Shown here: positions 6,938 through 11,822 of the stretch, in pieces
Position numbering within the stretch: the stretch's first letter is position 1
How the letters are laid out: each line of letters begins with the position of its first letter
Origin: Caulobacter sp.
GTDB taxonomy: Bacteria > Pseudomonadota > Alphaproteobacteria > Caulobacterales > Caulobacteraceae
Assembly: GCA_028291125.1 (NCBI GenBank)
Contig: JAQGIN010000522.1
Coordinates: forward strand, 1 to 16,045
Direction: 5' to 3'
Length of the DNA: 16,045 nt
Position numbers and translations under genes: made by a program
Notes under the pieces: generated by a model
Told to the model about the DNA's origin: nothing
Seen by the model: the letters and a program-made list of their open reading frames with translations, nothing else
Databases searched by the model: none

Positions 6938-7848
6938 GGCGCCACCTGCGCGAACAGCGACAGCAGCCGCAGATTGGCGCCTTCGTTGGTGCGCCGCACG
7001 ACGCTGGGCGGGGCGGCCCCGCGAGGCTGGTCGAGGAAGGCCTCGCCGCGCTTGAGCAGGGCCGCCACCGGCCAGGGGCCATAGAGCGGCGGCGACCAGT
7101 CGCCGACCACGTCGGCGCCGATCAGCCGGGCGCGGCCGCAGACGGCGCGGATCAGGGCCTCCAGGCCGTCCAGGCTCAAGCGCCCCTGGTCCCAATTGGT
7201 GATGGCCTCGCCCGAGCGCAGCACGTCCTTGTCGATGGTGACGTAGATCGCCGGGGTGGTGATGCGCGACGCCAGCAAGGCGGCGAATTCGGCCTCGCCC
7301 AGGGCCTCGATCGACGGCCAGGCCTGGTCGCCGACCCGCAGGATCGGACCGCCGTCCGGGACGCGGTAGGGATAGAGCTCGACCCGCCGCTCGGCGACCA
7401 GGTCGAGGTCGGCGCGCTTGGTTTCGGGGCGGTCGATGTCGTCGCTGCAGACACCGACGGTGATCACCTTGGCCACGCCCGGCAGGCGCGCGGCGCGCCC
7501 GACCCAGGAGCCGCAGTGCAGGCCGTTGGCGAACCGCACCCAGTCGGGGTGGTTGTCGAAATGCACCACCGTCACCGGGCCCAGGTCGCTGGCGGCGATG
7601 GCGCGTTCGATCAGCAGCGGCGTGACGTGGTGGAAGTCCCCCGAGCCGGCGAACACCAGGTCGGGGCCCGGGCCCGCCGGCGCGCGATCGCGCAGGCGCT
7701 CGGCCAGCGCCGCCAGGGCCCGAGGCCGGCTCCACAGGCGCAGAGCTGGCCCAAGGTCGCGGGCGTCGACCGCGAGACCGCCGCCGCGCTCACGCAGCGT
7801 CGGTTGCTGCTCGAGCGCCGTGTCCAGGTCCAGGAAGAAAGGGCGCAT
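6934..7848 (-). CDS. Arginase/agmatinase/formiminoglutamase-family (ureohydrolase) enzyme, divergent
   Basis: Protein of 304 residues with the arginase-fold binuclear Mn site. The ligand motif GSGDFH73H matches the family GGDH. The DAHxD motif appears as D98-N-H100-P-D102. A conserved H111 follows in GLHCGSW. The last pair is T-I-D206-K-D208 (family S-x-D-x-D). The Asp-Pro that normally follows (DxDxxDP) is replaced by VLRSGE, and the glycine-rich substrate loop is replaced by ITNWDQGRLSLDGL. The six metal ligands therefore look intact but the substrate pocket is altered. Classical members cleave a guanidino or formimino group from arginine, agmatine or related compounds to leave an amine. 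The start at ATG 7848 lies 8 bases after the aminotransferase stop, and the gene overlaps the next by GTGA. Most likely it hydrolyses a guanidino-type pathway intermediate, although deacetylase-like or non-catalytic roles are possible. Confidence 0.8.
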   Translation of the reverse strand: MRPFFLDLDTALEQQPTLRERGGGLAVDARDLGPALRLWSRPRALAALAERLRDRAPAGPGPDLVFAGSGDFHHVTPLLIERAIAASDLGPVTVVHFDNHPDWVRFANGLHCGSWVGRAARLPGVAKVITVGVCSDDIDRPETKRADLDLVAERRVELYPYRVPDGGPILRVGDQAWPSIEALGEAEFAALLASRITTPAIYVTIDKDVLRSGEAITNWDQGRLSLDGLEALIRAVCGRARLIGADVVGDWSPPLYGPWPVAALLKRGEAFLDQPRGAAPPSVVRRTNEGANLRLLSLFAQVAP

Positions 7849-7856
7849 GCCGCACG

Positions 7857-9266
7857 TCAGTCGACGCAACGGCGCAGCACCGCGTCGAGCAGCTTCAGGG
7901 CCAGATCGATCTCGCCCTTGCTGATCTCCAGCGACGGGGCCAGGGTGATGACGTTCTTGTGGTAGCCGCCGACGTCGAGGATCAGGCCGTAGCGCTGGCC
8001 GTCGATCTCGATGTCGCCCTTCATCCCCTCGGCCTCCATGCGGTTGAGCAGGGCCTTGTTGGGGGTGAAGCCGTCGGCCTGGCAGATCTCGGCGCGCAGG
8101 GCCAGGCCCAGGCCGTCGACGTCGCCGATCTGCGACCAGCGCTTCTGCAGATCCCTCAGGCCCTCCAGGAAGTAGGCGCCCTTCGCCATCACGGCCGCGC
8201 CGTAGTCGGTCTCGGACGTCATCCGCAGGGTCTCCAGCGCCACGGCCGTGCCCATCGGGTTGGAATTGAAGGTCGAGTGCGTCGAGCCGGGCGGGAAGAT
8301 CTCCGGGTTGATCAGAGCCTCCTTGGCCCAGACGCCCGACAGCGGATTGAGGCCGTTGGTCAGGGCCTTGCCGAACACCAACACATCGGGCTGGACGCCG
8401 AAGTGCTCGATCGACCACAGCTTGCCGGTCCGGTACATGCCCATCTGGATTTCGTCGACCACCAGCAGGATGCCGTGCTGGTCGAGGACCTTTTTCAGCC
8501 CGGTGAAGAAGTTGAGCGGCGGGATGACATAGCCACCGGTGCCTTGGATCGGTTCGACATAGAAGGCGGCGAACTCGGCCTGGCCGGTCTTGGTGTCGAG
8601 CACGCCGTTGTATTCGGTCTCGAACAGTCGGGCGAACTTGGCCACGCAGGCCTCGCCGTACTCCTCCTTGCTCATGCCCTTGGGACCACGGAAGTGGTAG
8701 GGGAACTCAATGAACTGGGCGCGATCGCTAAAGTGGCCGAAGCGGCGGCGGTAGCGATAGGACGAGGTGATCGCCGAGGCCCCCAGGGTGCGGCCGTGAT
8801 AGCCGCCCTCGAAGGCGAACATCAGCTGCTTGCCGCCGGTGGCGTTGCGCACCAGCTTCAGCGAGTCCTCGACCGCCTGGGCGCCGCCGACATTGAAGTG
8901 CACCCGGCCCTTGTGGCCGAACTTCTTCTCGGCGTCCTGGGCGATCAGCGCCGCCAGCTCTACCTTCTCGCGGTGCAGGTACTGCGAAGCCACCTGCGGC
9001 AGGGTGTCGAGCTGGCGGTGGGCGACGGCGGCCAGACGCGGGTTGCGGTAGCCGAAATTGACCGCCGAGTACCACATCTGCAGGTCGAGGAACTGGCGGC
9101 CCTGGGCGTCGTACATAAACGATCCCTCGCAGCCGTCGAAGAACTTGGGGTCGGGCAGGTAGTGCACCGTGTCGCCATAGGAGCAGTACTGGGCCTCGAG
9201 TTCGCGCAGGGCGGCCTCGTCGAGGGCGCCGGCGCGAAGGACGGCGGATTTTTCAGCGTCGTACAT
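7857..9266 (-). CDS. Class III PLP-dependent aminotransferase
   Basis: Fold-type I aminotransferase of the ornithine/diaminobutyrate/4-aminobutyrate group, 469 residues. The PLP-phosphate and ring contacts are visible: GGAQAVEDSLKLVR near 127, FEGGYHGRTLGAS (152-164), D271-E-I-Q-M-G (Asp271 to the pyridine nitrogen), and the Schiff-base Lys300 in LVFGKALTNGLNPLSG. FNSNPMGTAVALETL follows near 333. It is longer than acetylornithine transaminases (about 400) and closer in size to diaminobutyrate or HpnO-like members. It transfers an amino group from or to the distal carbon of an omega-amino acid or an aldehyde/ketone. ATG 9266 has GGAG 8 bases upstream and lies 14 bases after the phosphatase stop. 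Together with the ureohydrolase next door it suggests formation of an amine or aldehyde from arginine, ornithine or a related compound. The exact substrate is unknown. Confidence 0.92.
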   Translation of the reverse strand: MYDAEKSAVLRAGALDEAALRELEAQYCSYGDTVHYLPDPKFFDGCEGSFMYDAQGRQFLDLQMWYSAVNFGYRNPRLAAVAHRQLDTLPQVASQYLHREKVELAALIAQDAEKKFGHKGRVHFNVGGAQAVEDSLKLVRNATGGKQLMFAFEGGYHGRTLGASAITSSYRYRRRFGHFSDRAQFIEFPYHFRGPKGMSKEEYGEACVAKFARLFETEYNGVLDTKTGQAEFAAFYVEPIQGTGGYVIPPLNFFTGLKKVLDQHGILLVVDEIQMGMYRTGKLWSIEHFGVQPDVLVFGKALTNGLNPLSGVWAKEALINPEIFPPGSTHSTFNSNPMGTAVALETLRMTSETDYGAAVMAKGAYFLEGLRDLQKRWSQIGDVDGLGLALRAEICQADGFTPNKALLNRMEAEGMKGDIEIDGQRYGLILDVGGYHKNVITLAPSLEISKGEIDLALKLLDAVLRRCVD

Positions 9267-9280
9267 GAAAGGGGCTCCGG

Positions 9281-9943
9281 TCAGATGGCGGCGCGGCGGG
9301 CCAGGCGGTCCTGAACAGCCGCGAGCGTCGTCGTGATGCTGTGGAAGTCGGAAAATTCGTGATGGGGCACCGCGCGGGCCCGGGCATAGGCGGCCAGCTG
9401 GTCGCGGGCGAACAGCAGGTCGGCGCGATTGGAAACGCAGAAGTCCGAGCGACCGTCGCCGATGAAGACCATCAGGTCGTCGGTTCGCCCGTCGTTGGTG
9501 GCGACCTGGCACTTGCAGACGCCCGACCCGGCGGCGCAGCCGGCGCGGGCCCAGGGCTGCTCCAGGCCGCGGGCGCCCGCGGCGCCGACCAGGCGATTGG
9601 CGACCACCGGCAGATGGCCCAGGCCGTACCGGCCCAGGATCCGGGCGATGAACCGGTCGACCCCGTCGCTGACCACGGTCAGGGGCACGGCGCTGGCTTG
9701 GCACCAGGCGACGAACGCGACGAAGCCGTCGGCCAGTTCGACGCCGTCGAGCACGGCGTCGAGGGCGGCGTCATCGCCGCCGATCAGGGCGATCTGGCCG
9801 CGCATGCATTCGGCGGCGGTGATCTCGCCGTCGGTCCACCGCGCCTCGAGCGCCTCCCAGGCCGGATCGGCTAGACGGCCGAGGACCAGGTCGGTGGTGT
9901 CGAGCTTGGCGATGGTGCCGTCGAAATCGCAAAAAATTCGCAT
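9281..9943 (-). CDS. HAD-superfamily phosphatase, MtnX/phosphoserine-phosphatase-like; first gene of the operon
   Basis: Soluble phosphatase of 220 residues, the usual size for HAD-IB MtnX-like enzymes. Motif I is C-D6-F-D8-G-T with the nucleophile Asp6, motif II is V-S92-D-G, motif III Lys is probably K144, and motif IV is G162-D163-G-R-S-D167. A cysteine cluster just before motif IV (C136, C143, C145 within CAAGSGVCKCQ) resembles the Cys-rich CGxCK segment known from MtnX proteins. It would remove phosphate from a small phosphorylated intermediate. No methionine-salvage genes (mtnA, B, C) are nearby, so a methylthio substrate is unlikely. ATG 9943 is preceded directly by an in-frame TAG, so it is the only start. 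AGGAG lies about 13 bases upstream, rather distant. Transcription is divergent from the sigma factor gene across a 273-base region holding a candidate ECF promoter. Confidence 0.87.
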   Translation of the reverse strand: MRIFCDFDGTIAKLDTTDLVLGRLADPAWEALEARWTDGEITAAECMRGQIALIGGDDAALDAVLDGVELADGFVAFVAWCQASAVPLTVVSDGVDRFIARILGRYGLGHLPVVANRLVGAAGARGLEQPWARAGCAAGSGVCKCQVATNDGRTDDLMVFIGDGRSDFCVSNRADLLFARDQLAAYARARAVPHHEFSDFHSITTTLAAVQDRLARRAAI

Positions 9944-9983
9944 CTATGGGCCGTGGCTCCTGACGCCCCCGCGCCGTTCGAGC

Positions 9984-10012
9984 CAATGACGCCGCGCCGG
10001 ATCGGCCCCCTC
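9984..10012 (-). promoter_or_regulatory. Candidate ECF-type promoter of the biosynthetic operon
   Basis: On the minus strand GAGGG (10012-10008) is followed after 16 bases by CGTCATTG (9991-9984). The same two blocks at the same spacing occur upstream of fecR. ECF promoters typically have a G-rich -35 box and a CGTC or CGTT -10 box at about this distance. Transcription would start about 33 bases before the phosphatase ATG. The AT-rich tract that follows the -35 block upstream of fecR is missing here, so the site may be weak or coincidental. Confidence 0.35.
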
Positions 10013-10130
10013 ACCGATTTCTTCCGCGCCTGGCCGGCGCGCCCGAGCCTTGCCTTAATCGCGACGCCGCGCCATGTGTCTGCTGCCTTCACCGACACCC
10101 TCGCCGCCAGAGAAGGGCGAAGCGTTCCTG

Positions 10131-10142
10131 CGATGATCATCG
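10131..10142. repeat. 12-base perfect palindrome CGATGATCATCG, possible operator
   Basis: A self-complementary 12-mer lies about midway between the phosphatase ATG and the sigma factor start, 75 bases before the sigma factor TTG. Its position fits a repressor or activator binding site. No regulator family with this exact site is recognised, and no regulator gene other than FecI/FecR is in the window. Confidence 0.3.
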
Positions 10143-10202
10143 ACGCGGCCCAGGCGCTGTTCGGCTCGACACCCGTTCGCGCCCGCGCGCGCGCGATCGA
10201 CT

Positions 10203-10209
10203 GAGGGAG
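10203..10209 (+). promoter_or_regulatory. Ribosome binding site that fixes a TTG start for the sigma factor
   Basis: GAGGGAG lies 7 bases before TTG at 10217. An in-frame TGA at 10202-10204 excludes any upstream start, and the next in-frame ATG lies well inside sigma region 2. TTG 10217 is therefore the only workable initiation codon. Confidence 0.75.
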
Positions 10210-10216
10210 CGGCGGT

Positions 10217-10735
10217 TTGCAGAAGTCCTCCCCCCCGCTCACGGCGGCCTATCTCGAGCGGCGCGACGACCTGCGCCGCTTTTTCCAGGCTCGCCTGGGC
10301 GGGCGCGCCGACGTCGAGGACCTGGTCCAGGAACTCTATCTGAAGGTCCAGGCGATCACCGGCGAGGCGATCGACAATCCTCCCGCCTATCTCTATCGCC
10401 TGGCCTCCAACCTGATGCTCGACCGGCTGCGGCGCGCCAAGCGGGCCGGCGCGCGCGAGACCGAATGGCGACGCGCCAACCACGCCATGGTCGGCGCGCT
10501 GGATGTCGCCGACGCGCCGGACGCGGAGGCCGCCGTCATCGCCCGCCAACGCCTCGAAAAACTGTCCCAGGCCCTGACGACCTTGTCGCCGGTGACCCAA
10601 AGGGTGTTCCGGCTGCACAAGTTCGAGGGCCTGACCCAGGTCGAGACCGCGGCCAGGATGGGCATCTCGCTCAGCGCGGTGGAAAAGCATGTCAGCCTGG
10701 CGCTGGGCCACCTTCTCAAGCGGGTCGGACGATGA
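10217..10735 (+). CDS. fecI-like: FecI-type ECF RNA polymerase sigma factor
   Basis: Sigma factor of 172 residues, the standard ECF size, with only regions 2 and 4. Region 2 includes RADVEDLVQELYLKVQ and the -10 reading helix PPAYLYRLASNLMLDRLRRAKR (about residues 54-76). Region 4 carries LSPVTQRVFRLHKFEGLTQVETAARMGISLSAVEKHVSLALGHLLK (about 123-168), a helix-turn-helix that reads the -35 box. FecI-type factors are held by a FecR protein and released when a TonB-dependent receptor binds its ligand; here the FecR and receptor genes follow directly. It starts at TTG with a good ribosome binding site. A 112-base gap separates it from fecR and contains a candidate ECF promoter, consistent with autoregulation of fecR and the receptor. 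Confidence 0.93.
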   Translation: MQKSSPPLTAAYLERRDDLRRFFQARLGGRADVEDLVQELYLKVQAITGEAIDNPPAYLYRLASNLMLDRLRRAKRAGARETEWRRANHAMVGALDVADAPDAEAAVIARQRLEKLSQALTTLSPVTQRVFRLHKFEGLTQVETAARMGISLSAVEKHVSLALGHLLKRVGR

Positions 10736-10771
10736 GCGTGTTCTTTTCGCATCACCCTCGGCAGAACCGAG

Positions 10772-10800
10772 GAGGGATTTTCACGGTGGTGGCGTCATTG
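10772..10800 (+). promoter_or_regulatory. Candidate ECF promoter between fecI and fecR
   Basis: GAGGG followed by the AT-rich tract ATTTTC, then 16 bases in all to CGTCATTG at 10793-10800. The spacing matches ECF promoters with a CGTC-type -10 box. The fecR ATG lies 55 bases beyond CGTC. The unusually long fecI-fecR gap (112 bases, non-coding) supports a separate promoter here. A matching pair of blocks occurs upstream of the divergent operon. Confidence 0.45.
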
Positions 10801-10847
10801 TGGCGAGCGCCCTCTTTGGACCGGCGCGAAGGAAGCGCAACGCGTCG

Positions 10848-11822
10848 ATGACAGAGCCCGCCAACAGAGACTCGATCCAACAGGCCGCCGTCGATTGGTT
10901 CGCGCGCCTGCAGGGCGCCGCCGCCCTCGAGGACTGGACCACGTTCCAGGCCTGGCTCGAGGCCGACCCGGCGCACGCGGCGGCCTATGACGCCGTCGAG
11001 GCGCTGTGGGTCGAGCTGGACGATGCGCCGGCGAACGACGACGCGCCTCTCGCCGACACGGTCGCACCGCCGCGCCGACGCGCCGAGCCCCCCACGCGCC
11101 GGTGGCTCTGGACCGGGGCCGCCACCGCCGCGGCGGCGGCGGCCATTGTCCTGGCCGTCCTGCCGCAACTCACCCGCCCGATCTTCACCGACTATTCCAC
11201 CCAACGGGGCGAAACGCGCGAGGTCGCCCTGGCCGACGGTTCGAAATTGACCCTGGGCGGCGCGACGCAGCTTCGCGTCCGTCTGGGCCGCGGCCAGCGC
11301 GACGTCACCCTGGTCGACGGCGAGGCGACGTTCGATGTCGCCCATCAGGCCGCGCGGCCGTTCGTGGTCGCGGTCGCCGACCGCGAGGTCCGGGTGTTGG
11401 GCACCGAATTCAACATCCTCAGCCATGACGACCGACTGGCGGTCACGGTGCGCCGCGGCGTGGTGGCGGTGTCCGGCGGCGGCGAGGCTGCGGTGCGCCT
11501 GAGCAAGGGACAGCAGTTGATCCACGCGCGCGGCGCCCAAGGCTCGCTCGTCCGCGCGACCGATCCGGACGCGGCCTTCGCCTGGAAATCCGGCAAGCTC
11601 GTCTATCGCCAGACCCCCCTGCCGGAGGTGGTCGCCGACCTGAACCGTTACGTCGCCACGCCGATCCGGGTTGATCCCAGCGCGGCTTCGGTGAAAGTCT
11701 CCGGCGTGCTGTTGATCGACAAGGAAGCCGCGATGATCCGGCGTCTGGAACTGTTCGCGCCTATCGTCAGCCAGGCGAGCGGCGGCGAGATCGTGCTCAA
11801 GGCGAAAGCGGCCCGGCCCTGA
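10848..11822 (+). CDS. fecR-like: FecR-family anti-sigma factor / signal transducer
   Basis: Inner-membrane protein of 324 residues that controls the adjacent FecI and receives the signal from the receptor. The N-terminal cytoplasmic domain (about 8-56) has the FecR/DUF4880 pattern AAVDWFARLQ, then FQAWLEADPAHAAAYDAVEALW. An acidic and Arg/Pro linker follows. One transmembrane helix lies at about 86-107 (WLWTGAATAAAAAAIVLAVLP), next to an R-R pair. The periplasmic FecR domain (115-215) shows YSTQRGETREVALADGSKLTL, LVDGEATFDVAH and VRVLGTEFNI. The C-terminal STN-like domain (about 255-320) has LPEVVADLNRYVATPIRV. ATG 10848 was chosen because the family N-terminal domain begins there; an earlier start at 10689 would overlap fecI and add an unrelated segment. 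The stop overlaps the presumed CTG start of the receptor. Confidence 0.92.
   Translation: MTEPANRDSIQQAAVDWFARLQGAAALEDWTTFQAWLEADPAHAAAYDAVEALWVELDDAPANDDAPLADTVAPPRRRAEPPTRRWLWTGAATAAAAAAIVLAVLPQLTRPIFTDYSTQRGETREVALADGSKLTLGGATQLRVRLGRGQRDVTLVDGEATFDVAHQAARPFVVAVADREVRVLGTEFNILSHDDRLAVTVRRGVVAVSGGGEAAVRLSKGQQLIHARGAQGSLVRATDPDAAFAWKSGKLVYRQTPLPEVVADLNRYVATPIRVDPSAASVKVSGVLLIDKEAAMIRRLELFAPIVSQASGGEIVLKAKAARP

Larger units (their letters stand above)
9944..10216. promoter_or_regulatory. Divergent intergenic region between the biosynthetic operon and the sigma factor gene
   Basis: The 273 bases hold no convincing gene. An open reading of 83 codons on the plus strand (9953-10204) has no recognisable content and overlaps the regulatory signals. 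Visible elements are the candidate ECF promoter for the minus-strand operon (9984-10012), a 12-base perfect palindrome (10131-10142), an alternating CG tract (10184-10195) and the ribosome binding site of the sigma gene (10203-10209). No clear sigma-70 promoter for the sigma gene was found, nor a Fur box that I would defend. Confidence 0.6.

Noticed and set aside
7959..9314. Plus-strand open frame of 451 codons opposite the aminotransferase
   Set aside because: Antisense shadow of a strongly supported PLP aminotransferase; no motif of its own.
9281..9943. Methionine-salvage role (MtnX) for the HAD phosphatase
   Set aside because: Motifs and Cys cluster are MtnX-like, but none of the other salvage genes is nearby and the context is an amine/lipid tailoring operon; kept as a generic phosphatase.
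10184..10195. Alternating CG tract as a Z-DNA or regulatory element
   Set aside because: Only 12 bases and expected by chance in DNA of this composition.
9953..10204. Plus-strand open frame of 83 codons in the divergent intergenic region
   Set aside because: No ribosome binding site or recognisable content, and it overlaps the candidate promoter and palindrome. A small leader protein cannot be fully excluded but is not supported.
9871..10242. Minus-strand open frame of 123 codons spanning the intergenic region and both flanking gene starts
   Set aside because: It overlaps the starts of two well-supported genes and has no domain signature.
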